DNA of 43,908 nt. It comes from a virus. The stretch is from positions 1 through 43,908 of the IMG/VR virus record IMGVR_UViG_3300035016_000036; one strand, written 5' to 3'. Below, in pieces: positions 15,065-23,518 of the stretch. Position numbers and translations under genes: made by a program. The first letter of the stretch is position 1. The number at the start of each line of letters is the position of its first letter. The notes under the pieces are model-generated. The model worked only from the letters and a program-made list of their open reading frames with translations, searched no databases and was not told the DNA's origin.

Positions 15065-16216
15065 TTAGTTGAGGATAACAGTGGCGCTTGGCACCTTCGA
15101 GGCAAGAAGGGTGAATGACTCTGCTGTGACGAGGTGGTTTGTCATGTTGTCGGAGATATAGAGCTGTACCAAGTCACCTGCGACGACAGTGATGTCCTCG
15201 GTGTAGTCAACCCCGCCCGTCGAACTGTTCGTTCTCTCCGTTCCCACGGCCACGCCGTTGACGTAAATCCGACCTTTTGCTGTCCCAAGTGCGCTAGCAA
15301 CCCGGAGGTTGAAGGAGACGCGGATCGTCCCTCCCATGTTGACTCGTATCTCCTTCTTCTTCGTGTAGCCGGTGTTCTGCACTGTGACCGCAGCGGCAGC
15401 CTGTGCGAGGACGGCAGTGCCTGCAACGAACGATCCGGGGTAGAAGTCCATCGACTCGATCTTGTCGCGAACGGCGTTCTTGCTCGGTGCCACGTCGGTG
15501 ACGCCGTTCCAGGCCGTCGCGTCGTAGGCGTCGTCGCTGATCGTGCCGACGTTGGCATGAAGTTCGGCCAGAACCTCTTCGACAGTCTCTCCGGCGAAGT
15601 TTCCGGCTGCGTCTTCCACGCCGATGCCCGACGCCCCTTTGCCCGTTGCCGTCGAAGCCATGTCTGCCACACGAGCAACGTCGGCTAGCACGTCCGGGTC
15701 CAGCTCCACGAACGTGCGGCTGTCCGTGATCTGGTCGTCGGTGACGCTCGCATCGCTCGCGGGGACGTCGATGATCGCCAGCGTTATTGCGTTCGCGGGC
15801 TCTGCCTGTGCGGTGGGCGAACCAGCGGGGGTGCCTGCGAGCAGCTCAAGCACAGCGATGTTGGAACTAGCGGCGTTCGGATCCTGCGAGACGTCGATCC
15901 GCAGCACGAGACGGTCTTTGCGAGCGTTGGTGCCGTCAGCGGTCGTGACGGAGAGGCTTTCAATTCCGGTGCTCTCGAACCACGTCTTATAGGTGCGTCC
16001 GTGGGCGACGTTCGTGTTCGTGATCTCGATGAGGGCCAATCCGGCGGAGACTTCCACCGTCATGTTGGCCCCTGCCGCTCGCTGGGTGACGGCAAAGCCC
16101 CGCACGACGCCTTCGGTCAGCAGTTCTGTCGGAACGCGAGTCAGGTCATAGTCGTTGACGCCGGGTACGATCGCGGCGGTAACGGGGGAGTTGATGGGAT
16201 AGGCGCGAAGAACCAT
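15065..16216 (-). CDS. Tail fibre / baseplate receptor-binding-type protein
   Basis: The 383-residue protein starts with the segment VLRAYPINSPVTAAIVPGVNDYDLTR. A beta-rich region with KDRLVLRIDVSQDPNAASSNIAVLELLAGTPAG follows, as in phage fibre attachment domains that list values and properties. A spacer (ADVARVADMASTATGKG) leads to a C-terminal jelly-roll-like domain (KEIRVNMGGTIRVSFNLRVAS, then GRIYVNGVAVGTERT). It follows the hub gene in the transcribed order, as a fibre normally does. Confidence 0.75.
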   Translation of the reverse strand: MVLRAYPINSPVTAAIVPGVNDYDLTRVPTELLTEGVVRGFAVTQRAAGANMTVEVSAGLALIEITNTNVAHGRTYKTWFESTGIESLSVTTADGTNARKDRLVLRIDVSQDPNAASSNIAVLELLAGTPAGSPTAQAEPANAITLAIIDVPASDASVTDDQITDSRTFVELDPDVLADVARVADMASTATGKGASGIGVEDAAGNFAGETVEEVLAELHANVGTISDDAYDATAWNGVTDVAPSKNAVRDKIESMDFYPGSFVAGTAVLAQAAAAVTVQNTGYTKKKEIRVNMGGTIRVSFNLRVASALGTAKGRIYVNGVAVGTERTNSSTGGVDYTEDITVVAGDLVQLYISDNMTNHLVTAESFTLLASKVPSATVILN

Positions 16217-16241
16217 AGATTAGGGTTACGCAGGGAGTATA

Positions 16242-17372
16242 TCACGAGAGAGCATTTTCCATGTCACGGATGCGGCGTGAGAGGTCTTTGACCTGGGCGG
16301 CGTCCAGGTAGCTAGCAGTGACGAAGACTCCGGCTTCCGAAAGCGTGAGAGCGAGCGTCTCGCTACCGGTATCGTCGACCGTCACGTTGATCTCCGCGAT
16401 GCGCTTCGCGGTCGTCTGGCTTTGGTTCTCCGTCTGGATCGTGACTGTGCGCAGGTCGCCCACGCGGAAGTCCGTCACATCGAAACCTGTCTCCTCGCGC
16501 TCTCCAGAGATTTGGTTGAAGGTTTTGCCCTTTGGTTGTGGAATGATCTGAAAATCAGGGATCGGGTTTGATCGCTGCTGACCGTAGGTCGTGGTGAGCT
16601 GCTGGAGTGTCGCGTCGTTCTGGGCCTCATTGAAGGCTCTCACTTCCTCGATCAGCCCATACGTCGTTTGATCCGGGGCATTCCAGACGTAGTCCGCAAG
16701 ATCGCTGCTTGTGCCGATGACGCGGGTAGCCATATCCCTGCCGCTCTCGCCGATCTGCATACTGTTCACGTTGGTGCCCGGTTGTCCGCCGCGTTGGAAG
16801 ATGAGCGACGTTTGACTCGTCTTGTCCGTTCCCAGCAGCGGCACGACATTGAGCGCGAAGCTCGCGTCTACCTCGAACTCCGCGCCCACGGATGCGGATT
16901 TCAGCTCGATTGCCTTCAGCAGATCGGTTCGTCGCTGCAAAGAGATGTTGCTGGTGGCCGCGACTCCGCCCGTCCCTTGGACGATGCCGGTGTCCTGGTC
17001 TGCGTTGGCTTCCGAGAGGAGCGTGAATGCGTCTGCCGAGCCCTGCCCGTTGAGCACTTTGTTCTCCGCGGCGAAGCGTCTTGCGAGAATGCCGAGCATC
17101 CCCGTACAGATCACCTCGATTCTGCCGTCCACCTCGTTCTTGTCCTCGATATACCCGGACCATTCCGCTGTCTCTCCGCGCGAGAGGAGCACGCGACGGA
17201 AGAGGCGAAGATTCTCCGGTGTCGCCTTCGGATGATTGGCGGGTATGGAGAAGGTCAGCTTGCCGGGAGCATTGATGCGGTGGCTCCAGCGTTCGACGGA
17301 GATAACGGGCGAGGAGAGCGACACGTGCGGGGTAAGCGGGCCCGTGGTCGAGAAGAGGTACAGCCTATACAT
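16242..17372 (-). CDS. Gp37-like tail hub protein
   Basis: The 376-residue protein begins with a domain seen in siphovirus ReqiPepy6 Gp37-like and Tal-type hub proteins (SVERWSHRINAPGKLTFSIPA, then RRVLLSRGETAEWSGYIEDK and the ICTGMLGILARRF strand). A central region and a C-terminal segment (FRVGDLRTVTIQTENQSQTTAKRIAEINVTVDD) follow. Such proteins close the tail tip below Dit. Its start overlaps the Dit stop by 8 bases. Confidence 0.75.
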   Translation of the reverse strand: MYRLYLFSTTGPLTPHVSLSSPVISVERWSHRINAPGKLTFSIPANHPKATPENLRLFRRVLLSRGETAEWSGYIEDKNEVDGRIEVICTGMLGILARRFAAENKVLNGQGSADAFTLLSEANADQDTGIVQGTGGVAATSNISLQRRTDLLKAIELKSASVGAEFEVDASFALNVVPLLGTDKTSQTSLIFQRGGQPGTNVNSMQIGESGRDMATRVIGTSSDLADYVWNAPDQTTYGLIEEVRAFNEAQNDATLQQLTTTYGQQRSNPIPDFQIIPQPKGKTFNQISGEREETGFDVTDFRVGDLRTVTIQTENQSQTTAKRIAEINVTVDDTGSETLALTLSEAGVFVTASYLDAAQVKDLSRRIRDMENALS

Positions 17373-18297
17373 AGGCGTTGCGGAAGCTGACCGTGATCTC
17401 TGCTTCCAAGGTGCCGGGCGTGGAGTCCAGCAGGTTCAGCTCATTGACGCCCGGCTCAAGGAAGATCCACTGCGAGTCGCTGGAAAGGTAGGCCGAGACG
17501 TCTGTTTCAACGTCAGAGGAGTCGAACTTGGTGATGCTGTAGCTGGCGGTGTCGATCTCCACCCGCTCGTCCGCGAGGAGAGTGAGTCCGGTCAGATCCA
17601 TCGTTTTGCCGGTCGTCTCGTTGGTGACGACTGGATCAGCCGTCGGGCCATAGATGGTGATGACGGGAGGAGTGCCCGTTGTTCCCTCGTTCTCGACGCT
17701 GAGGCCGTACACAAGCGATTCCTGCAGGGCCGGGAGGTTCCCGTCCTGGAGAGCCATCAACGAGCCGTCCTGAAGCGTGAAGGTCGAGCTGTACGATGCT
17801 TCGGGCCCGGTGGTTTCAGAGAGGCTCTGGGCGTAGAGGAACGGATCTTCCGCGATCATGGCGAAGCGGAATCGGGAGAGCGTCGATTTACCTTCAGCGA
17901 ACAGCGTGAACTCCGGCATGTCGATGATCTTCGCGTACGTCTGAAGCGAGAGCCCATCCTCGGTCGTGATCTGGATGAGCTTGTAGCCGTCGTTGCCGGT
18001 GAGGGACTGGCTTCGCGGCAGAGCCAAGCACTTGCGGAGGTTCTGCTCCAACGTGATCCGTTGGGCGACGCTCGTGCCATGGATCTCGCCCTCGAAGGGC
18101 AGGAACCGGGGGCCGTAGTAGGACAAGCTGCCTTCGACGCCATGGTCGCCCTGCTTGGGCGTTTCGCTTCTGCGCGTGCCGAGAGCTGAGAGCAGCTCCT
18201 TGATGTTGGTCACGCTATAGAAGTTGCTTCCTGAGCGCAGGTTGACGTTCAGATGAACCGTGACGGTGCCGACGATGGAGATGCGGGCATAGCTCAT
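17365..18297 (-). CDS. Distal tail protein (Dit, siphovirus tail component)
   Basis: The 310-residue protein has the Dit layout: an N-terminal beta domain (VHLNVNLRSGSNFYSVTNIKELL, RSETPKQGDHGVEGSLSYYGPR, LPFEGEIHG) and a C-terminal galectin-like domain (PVITIYGPTADPVVTNETTG, MDLTGLTL). Dit forms the hexameric ring linking tube and baseplate. It directly follows the tape measure gene, the canonical position, with a 4-base ATGA overlap. Confidence 0.8.
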   Translation of the reverse strand: MSYARISIVGTVTVHLNVNLRSGSNFYSVTNIKELLSALGTRRSETPKQGDHGVEGSLSYYGPRFLPFEGEIHGTSVAQRITLEQNLRKCLALPRSQSLTGNDGYKLIQITTEDGLSLQTYAKIIDMPEFTLFAEGKSTLSRFRFAMIAEDPFLYAQSLSETTGPEASYSSTFTLQDGSLMALQDGNLPALQESLVYGLSVENEGTTGTPPVITIYGPTADPVVTNETTGKTMDLTGLTLLADERVEIDTASYSITKFDSSDVETDVSAYLSSDSQWIFLEPGVNELNLLDSTPGTLEAEITVSFRNAYV

Positions 18298-20639
18298 GTG
18301 ACTTTCTTGAGATTCCAGCTAATCAGCTTCGGGTCAGCGTTTACGCGTGCCGCATCCCCGTAGTTGTTGACGTTCACGTTGTTCGTCTGCGTGCTGGTGT
18401 TGGTGACGCCGGAGGGATTGAGACTGCCGGGCGTCATGCCGAGGGAGCGGTACTTCCGCTCCAGCTTGTCCAGTTCGTCGATTTGGGCCTGGACGTGGGT
18501 TCTCGTGTCCTCCTCGATGAGTCTGTTGGTAATCTGCGTCTGCGTGTAGCGGTCATTCAGGGCATCGACGATAGCCCGCTGCGTTTCAACTGCCTGAGAC
18601 TTCAGGACGTCCAATCTATCCCGCTCCTCATCGATCTGCCGCAGTAGATCGTCCCTCTTCTGCTTCTCCTCATCGATGAGAGCCTGCTTCTTCTGGGCAG
18701 CTTCCTCGTCGGAAAGCTGAAGATCGGTGAGGCCCGAGAGCCGTTGTGCTTCGGCCAGCTCTGCGGGGCTGGCACCGGCCAATTGCGAGTCGATCTCTCC
18801 GATCCTGAAGCTGTCATCTCCAGATAGGCCCGCGCCGGGCGTATACTTCGCGCGGATCTCGTTCTGTTCCTTCAGAAGCTCGGTGATCTTTCTGAGACGC
18901 GCTTCTGCATTGTCGGCGTCGATCTCTTTTAGGTTCGCCGCCAGATCGTCCTGCAACCCCTTCAGTTCCGCTCTCAGGTCGGCCAGCTTCTTCGCCGAAG
19001 CTTCGATCGCGTCCTGCTGGTCCTCCCACTTATCCACCAGATCGTCCATCGCCTCGCCCGCGAACTCCAAGCGGCCGTTGATCCGCCGCAGCTCTTCCTC
19101 TTCGCGCTTGGTCAGCACGCCGAGCTTCTGACGTAGCTCCAAGTCCTCTTTGCGGGAGCGGATGTTCTCCAGATTGAGCTTCGCCTCTTCAGACAGAGCT
19201 TTCAGGATGTCCTCTTGTGCCTTCACGATGTCGTTGAGCAGCTTCTCTTGCTCCTTGGCAGCAGACGCACCCCCACCTGCTTTCGCTCCCGTTCCCTCGT
19301 ACTCCTTCATCATCTCCTGCAAGGTCTTCACGCCCGTCGCTTCGTACTGCGTCGGCACGTTGAAGTCGGGGCGGGTGAACTGAGGCTTGTTCTTCTCGGC
19401 CTCGATCCGTTGTCCGAATGCACCGAATGCACGCGCCGCTCCAGCCCTCAATGCTGGTCCCGTGACTGGTCCGAGCGCTGTGTCGATCAGTCCGTTTACT
19501 CCGGACTTAACCGTGCTGGCGATGGCCCCGCCGATGTTCGTCACGCCGAGGACCGAGAGCAGCCGCTGGATGTCCTGAATGAGGAGCCCGACGAAGATGC
19601 GGGTGTTCTGAAGAGCTCCGTTGAGCAAGGCCAGTCCGCTCGCGAGCGCTGGCGTGGCACTCTTGCCGAGCTGTTCGTTCAGTTCCGTGATCTCGCCCGT
19701 GAGACGTCTTTGCTGATTGGCGTAGCTCTCTGCGGTGCGTGCGGCATCGCCTTGGGCCGTCTCCGTACGCGCGAGCAGGTAGTTGTACCGAAGGGCGGTC
19801 AACTGAGCCTGGTTCATTGTCTCGATCTTCTTGCTGATCCCTTTCTCCAGCGCAAACGCCGCGAGGTTCGCCTGGGTCATCACGACGCCGAATCGCTTCA
19901 TCGGCTCCAGCTCGCCTGTGATGGCTGACCGGAGTGCGTTGAACGCCTCGATGTCCGACGTGTTGTGGAAGGACGCGAGGTCCACCGCGAGCTTGGCAAA
20001 CTCCGTGCTCATGCCTGCCGTGGCCTCTTTCGTGAGGCCGGCGGCATCGATCACCGCTCCTAAGTCTGCGGCGTACTGCAGGATCGCCGAGTCCGCACGA
20101 CCTACCTCTTCGGCGATCGCCTTCACCCGCGTCTCGACCTGTGGAAAGGTCTGCCCGAAGACGACGCGGGCCTTGCTATCCAGCTCCTGCATCGCTGAGC
20201 TGGAGCTGAGGATTGCTCCTCCCCAATCTTTGAAGAAGGCGATCGCACGCTGGACGCCTGCCGCACCAAGGAATCCTGCTCCGACCGCTCCAGCGATCTT
20301 GCCCGCTCCCGTCGAGAAGAAACCCGTCTTCTCGACTCCCTGAGCGGCCGATCGGACGTCCTTCAGCTTCTGTTCAACTTCGGACAGCTTCCGAGCTGTG
20401 CTGATGAACCGTTGCGTGCCGGGCGCGAGATTGTCGAGCGACTTAGAGAGGGCCGTCGCTTGCGTCTTTAGAGCCGCGATACTTCCTGCTGCGGGCTTCG
20501 CTTTGTCCTCAATTGCCTTGACGCCGGTGGCGGCTTTGATGGCGTTCTCATTAAACCGGCGAAATTCAGCCGTTGCCTTCTTCAGGTCCTCATGGAGGGC
20601 GGTTGTATCGCCGTAGATTTCTAATCCGGCGTTGGGCAC
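18294..20639 (-). CDS. Tail tape measure protein
   Basis: The 781-residue protein is the longest helical protein in the late region. The N-terminus (EIYGDTTALHEDLKKATAEFRRFNE) is typical of tape measure proteins. A membrane-active hydrophobic stretch (AGAVGAGFLGAAG) follows, then a TP901-type region (KARVVFGQTFPQVETRVKAI), a second hydrophobic/Gly region around residues 330-400, and long coiled coils to the end. By the usual 0.15 nm per residue rule it would set a tail of about 115 nm. It sits between the chaperones and Dit. Confidence 0.9.
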   Translation of the reverse strand: MPNAGLEIYGDTTALHEDLKKATAEFRRFNENAIKAATGVKAIEDKAKPAAGSIAALKTQATALSKSLDNLAPGTQRFISTARKLSEVEQKLKDVRSAAQGVEKTGFFSTGAGKIAGAVGAGFLGAAGVQRAIAFFKDWGGAILSSSSAMQELDSKARVVFGQTFPQVETRVKAIAEEVGRADSAILQYAADLGAVIDAAGLTKEATAGMSTEFAKLAVDLASFHNTSDIEAFNALRSAITGELEPMKRFGVVMTQANLAAFALEKGISKKIETMNQAQLTALRYNYLLARTETAQGDAARTAESYANQQRRLTGEITELNEQLGKSATPALASGLALLNGALQNTRIFVGLLIQDIQRLLSVLGVTNIGGAIASTVKSGVNGLIDTALGPVTGPALRAGAARAFGAFGQRIEAEKNKPQFTRPDFNVPTQYEATGVKTLQEMMKEYEGTGAKAGGGASAAKEQEKLLNDIVKAQEDILKALSEEAKLNLENIRSRKEDLELRQKLGVLTKREEEELRRINGRLEFAGEAMDDLVDKWEDQQDAIEASAKKLADLRAELKGLQDDLAANLKEIDADNAEARLRKITELLKEQNEIRAKYTPGAGLSGDDSFRIGEIDSQLAGASPAELAEAQRLSGLTDLQLSDEEAAQKKQALIDEEKQKRDDLLRQIDEERDRLDVLKSQAVETQRAIVDALNDRYTQTQITNRLIEEDTRTHVQAQIDELDKLERKYRSLGMTPGSLNPSGVTNTSTQTNNVNVNNYGDAARVNADPKLISWNLKKVT

Positions 20640-20648
20640 GTCCCCAGT

Positions 20649-21002
20649 CTAGCGCATATGTGGTGCGTCGCGCTTGCCCTCCTTTTCGTATAGCGCAGCA
20701 ACCCCTCCTTCTAGTTCAAGGTTCACGCTCTTCCGCGCGAGACGGGGGTTATCTCCCTCCAGATAGGACAGCGATTCATCTAAGCGAGACTGCACGATGG
20801 AGAGAAGCAAATCGCAGGGAACGGTCAACGCAACGTCGTACGGCTGGTTCTTCTCCATCAGGAGATCCATCAGTCCGTGGATGACGGGGACGCTGTGCCC
20901 TCCGTGGTCCTTTCCTCCGTAGACAAGTCGGACATCTCCGTAGACGACGTGGAGCTGTTGCAGGCGTTGATGGAACGCAGAAACTCGGCTCTCACATGCG
21001 AA
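20649..21002 (-). CDS. Tail assembly chaperone T-extension, made by -1 frameshift
   Basis: This segment is read when ribosomes slip back one base at the T-run in the G-like gene. From 21002 the -1 frame has no stop until 20649 and gives 117 residues, fused to the first 87 residues of the upstream frame (about 204 residues total). The last 73 residues also form an open frame beginning at an ATG at 20870, which could be mistaken for a separate gene. Fusion products of this kind (lambda GT type) load the tape measure protein for tube assembly. Confidence 0.8.
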   Translation of the reverse strand, partial: FACESRVSAFHQRLQQLHVVYGDVRLVYGGKDHGGHSVPVIHGLMDLLMEKNQPYDVALTVPCDLLLSIVQSRLDESLSYLEGDNPRLARKSVNLELEGGVAALYEKEGKRDAPHMR

Positions 21003-21262
21003 AAAAAAAGCGCGAACAGCGTAGGATCGGCCTGCTCGTAGTCGAAGTCAGCAGGGAAGTACGGGCGGCAGAAATCCTGATAGGCGTGCAGGACGGTCTT
21101 ATCTGACCGTCGAACGCGAAACCACGCCCATTGCAGCTCCGCGCAGCGCATGAGCGTCTCTTCGACCTGTTGAAGCAACGCCACGGTGAACGGGACGCGA
21201 ACCTGCACGACGCCGTCTTTCAGCTCCAGCGGGATCTCGATGGTGCGAAAGGCGTGAAGCAC
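20870..21262 (-). CDS. Tail assembly chaperone, G-like
   Basis: The 130-residue in-frame product lies between the tail tube and tape measure genes, where the G chaperone is always found. Residues 1-87 form a mixed helical domain (LELKDGVVQVRVPFTVALLQQVEE, PYFPADFDYEQADPTLFALFF). After the slippery site, the in-frame tail is Ser/Thr/Glu-rich and looks poorly constrained, while the shifted frame looks like real protein. The start is GTG at 21262, without a clear ribosome binding site. A terminator separates it from the tail tube gene. Confidence 0.8.
   Translation of the reverse strand: MLHAFRTIEIPLELKDGVVQVRVPFTVALLQQVEETLMRCAELQWAWFRVRRSDKTVLHAYQDFCRPYFPADFDYEQADPTLFALFFSHVRAEFLRSINACNSSTSSTEMSDLSTEERTTEGTASPSSTD
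21001..21010 (-). other. Programmed -1 ribosomal frameshift site (T-run)
   Basis: On the coding strand the codons are CTT TTT TTT TCG, giving the perfect heptamer T TTT TTT in frame. It lies at codons 85-87 of the G-like gene. Re-pairing one base back opens a frame that continues through the following ORF to 20649. This is the standard arrangement for siphovirus tail chaperones. Confidence 0.85.
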
Positions 21263-21283
21263 GGACGAACAATGCCTGAAACG

Positions 21284-21307
21284 AAAAAGAGCGGCAAGTG
21301 CCGCTCT
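21284..21307 (-). terminator. Rho-independent terminator between tail tube and chaperone genes
   Basis: A perfect 8-bp stem (AGAGCGGC at 21288-21295 with GCCGCTCT at 21300-21307, 4-nt loop) is followed on the minus strand by UUUUU. It would end most transcripts after the major tail protein, lowering expression of chaperones and tape measure, which are needed in few copies. Confidence 0.85.
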
Positions 21308-21326
21308 AATCCGTCCTCCTTATGGA

Positions 21327-22136
21327 TCAGACGTTGTACGTGTCCACGATGGACCACGGGGCGTAGTTCTGTGCCTCTTCCTGCGTGTCCTGAGCGAAGA
21401 CGAGATTGAGCACGTTGAGGTTCTGGTTCTCGGTGCTGACCTTGAGCAACCGCTGGACCAAATCGGACTCGATCGTCGCGTTCGGAAGGTAGTAGCGGAT
21501 GTACTTCGTCGGGTCGGTGGGATCGGGCAGAATCTCGATCACGAAGTAGCGCGGAGCCAGCTCGCCGCTCTCGACCGGCTTGAGCATCGTGCTCGCCAGC
21601 GGGGTGTAGCTGTACGTGACGAGGATGTCCGTATCAACCGGGATGTCTCCGGCTCCGACGTGGCTGATGTAGGAGTAGCCGGTGTCCGCATCAACAGCAA
21701 CGGCGTAGTCAGTGGCGACGGTGAAGGTCGTGGACACGTCATCCGCTAAGGTGACGGCGGAAATCGTGACGGGGGTTTTGTCTCCGTTGAAGCCGGGCAG
21801 CAGGAAGGCTTCGCCGGTATTGCGGAAGCGAACGCGAACGGTCTCCGATTGTGCGGTGGTACCGTCGTAGTTGGTATTCGTGACCGCTCCGCGCAGGAGC
21901 AATTCGAGCTTCGCGTTATCGCGGGGGTTGTACCAGTCACAGGTGAGTCTGGCCTTCATGTCGATGAAGGACAGAACGGTGATACCAGACGGGCTCTTGA
22001 GCTTTACGGGATTGGCGGGATAGGCCATCTCGATGGAATCGACGAGCGAGATTTCAACCAAGTCTTTGACGCCGGACGATTCATCCCAGACGTAGAGTCG
22101 GCCTTTCTCTTTGGGGAGGGCTTTGACGTTGCTCAT
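21327..22136 (-). CDS. Major tail (tube) protein
   Basis: The 269-residue protein lies between the tail terminator and chaperone genes and has the beta-rich make-up of a tail tube protein: VEISLVDSIEMAYPANPVKL, then DMKARLTCDWYNPRDNAKLELLLRG, then the insert DYAVAVDADTGYSYISHVGAG and a C-terminal strand set (RYYLPNATIESDLVQRLLKVS). It polymerises into the tail tube. The following terminator fits its need for high expression. Confidence 0.8.
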   Translation of the reverse strand: MSNVKALPKEKGRLYVWDESSGVKDLVEISLVDSIEMAYPANPVKLKSPSGITVLSFIDMKARLTCDWYNPRDNAKLELLLRGAVTNTNYDGTTAQSETVRVRFRNTGEAFLLPGFNGDKTPVTISAVTLADDVSTTFTVATDYAVAVDADTGYSYISHVGAGDIPVDTDILVTYSYTPLASTMLKPVESGELAPRYFVIEILPDPTDPTKYIRYYLPNATIESDLVQRLLKVSTENQNLNVLNLVFAQDTQEEAQNYAPWSIVDTYNV

Positions 22137-22174
22137 GGGTGCGGAGAGGGGGTAATTGCCCTCAGTCTACACCC

Positions 22175-22585
22175 TTATGAGAGGACGCCAAAATGCAGTG
22201 ATACCGTCACCACTTTGTGCTCCGTAATGGGGTTCCGGCTCTGGCTGAAGAGCGCGGGGCCGAGCACTTCGTAATGCGTTCCGTCCGAAAAGATGTTGGA
22301 ATCACAGAAGATGTCCCGCACTTCGCGAGCGAGCCTCCATAGCTCGGAGGCGTCCGTGCCCTCGCCGGTGACATGGAACATCGCTTCCGGTTCGCTCCAC
22401 TCGGTCAGACGGTGGACGTTTACCGGGAGGAAGTCCACGGTGATGAACGGCGTTTGTGCGGTCGGAGACTCGTCGCCGTCGAAGACTTTGAACCGGCCTT
22501 TGCTGTCGTTGAAGCTGGCGAACGTCGGATGAGCTTTGAGAGTGCCGAAGAGCTTTGGGAACATGTCCACGCTCACAGCATACAT
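22175..22585 (-). CDS. Tail terminator / tail completion protein
   Basis: The 136-residue alpha/beta protein (MFPKLFGTLKAHPTFASFND, then PFITVDFLPVNVHRLTEWSE and LWRLAREVRDIF, ending in HKVVTVSLHFGVLS) sits just before the tail tube gene in the direction of transcription, the usual place of the tail terminator (lambda gpU-like). Its ATG touches the stop of the gp10-like gene by one base. Confidence 0.7.
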   Translation of the reverse strand: MYAVSVDMFPKLFGTLKAHPTFASFNDSKGRFKVFDGDESPTAQTPFITVDFLPVNVHRLTEWSEPEAMFHVTGEGTDASELWRLAREVRDIFCDSNIFSDGTHYEVLGPALFSQSRNPITEHKVVTVSLHFGVLS

Positions 22586-23181
22586 CAGCGGAGCTTCTTC
22601 AGCTCGGCCATGACTTCAGCGCGATAGAAGCTCAGCAGCTCGGCCTCCAGTCGGGCGAAGATGCGTTTCTCCTTGGTGCCCCTGGTCGCGATGGATCTGC
22701 CAATCAGATAGAGCGCGGAGAGGTGCTCTCTGTAGGCTTTCTGCTGCGCCGTGGCCTTCTTGCCGCCTGTCGTCGCGAGTGCCTTTAGTTGCTCGTAGGT
22801 GAGGTTCACGCGGGTGTTCACGCCACGTTCCTTGAGCTTCCGACCTACCCACTTCGTCATCGCGTCGAGATTCGGGAAGCTGCCGGGTTTGCGTCCGTGC
22901 TCCACCCACCACATATGCGGCGCGGCGGCAAAGAGGTGTCCGGTCACGCGGGAGTCTCTGACAGTGATGTCGTGCGTGACGCTGCGAAGGCCCTCTCCGG
23001 TGTCGTAGGCTTCCGCGGCGATGATCCGCTTCGCCTTACCCTCTCCGTGGATCATGGTCGATCGCATGGCCCGCACGGCGGCTTGCTGGGCGTCCTTCTC
23101 CAGCTTCTTGAAGTACGCTTCGGCCACCTGCGGGATGTTGCTCTTAATCCTCATCGGCGGTCTTGAGGCGTTCGATGTCAC
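22585..23181 (-). CDS. HK97 gp10-like neck / tail-completion protein
   Basis: The protein (198 residues from 23181, or 189 from the ATG at 23154) begins with VAEAYFKKLEKDAQQAAVRAMRS, continues with RIIAAEAYDTGEGLRSVTHDI and contains AAAPHMWWVEHGRKPGSFPN, the typical core of HK97 gp10-like proteins. Residues 120-198 are helical and basic. It works at the head-tail junction. The start is uncertain because neither candidate has a clear ribosome binding site. Confidence 0.75.
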   Translation of the reverse strand: MTSNASRPPMRIKSNIPQVAEAYFKKLEKDAQQAAVRAMRSTMIHGEGKAKRIIAAEAYDTGEGLRSVTHDITVRDSRVTGHLFAAAPHMWWVEHGRKPGSFPNLDAMTKWVGRKLKERGVNTRVNLTYEQLKALATTGGKKATAQQKAYREHLSALYLIGRSIATRGTKEKRIFARLEAELLSFYRAEVMAELKKLR

Positions 23182-23509
23182 ACGCCCACCGTCCGCCCCG
23201 GAGATCGGGCACGAAGACGGGATCGTTCACGGTGTAGGTGAGGATCTCGTTGGATCCGTCCATGCGGACGTCGACTTCGCATCCGACGGGCAGGGAAGGG
23301 CTCGCGTAGGTGGTGAACGAAAGGCCCAGCACGGGTTTGCTCACCTCTCTCAGTCCATCCTGGTACTTCACCCGTGTTCCTTTGCGGGTCGCGACGAAAC
23401 AGCGAACGTCCTGCAGCAGCTCGATCGACGTTCCCTGCTCAAGCCGGCCAGTAGTTTGGTTGTAGGTTTCTCCCGTGCCTCTGAAGGTGGCGGTAGCGTT
23501 GAAGATCAC
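23144..23509 (-). CDS. Head closure (stopper) protein
   Basis: The 121-residue beta-barrel-like protein (MIFNATATFRGTGETYNQTTG, QDVRCFVATRKGTRVKYQDG, GCEVDVRMDGSNEILTYTVND) lies between the connector and the gp10-like gene. This is the usual position and fold of head closure proteins such as SPP1 gp16. It seals the portal after packaging. Assignment rests on position and composition. Confidence 0.7.
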   Translation of the reverse strand: MIFNATATFRGTGETYNQTTGRLEQGTSIELLQDVRCFVATRKGTRVKYQDGLREVSKPVLGLSFTTYASPSLPVGCEVDVRMDGSNEILTYTVNDPVFVPDLRGGRWACDIERLKTADED

Positions 23510-23518
23510 GTGTCGAGT

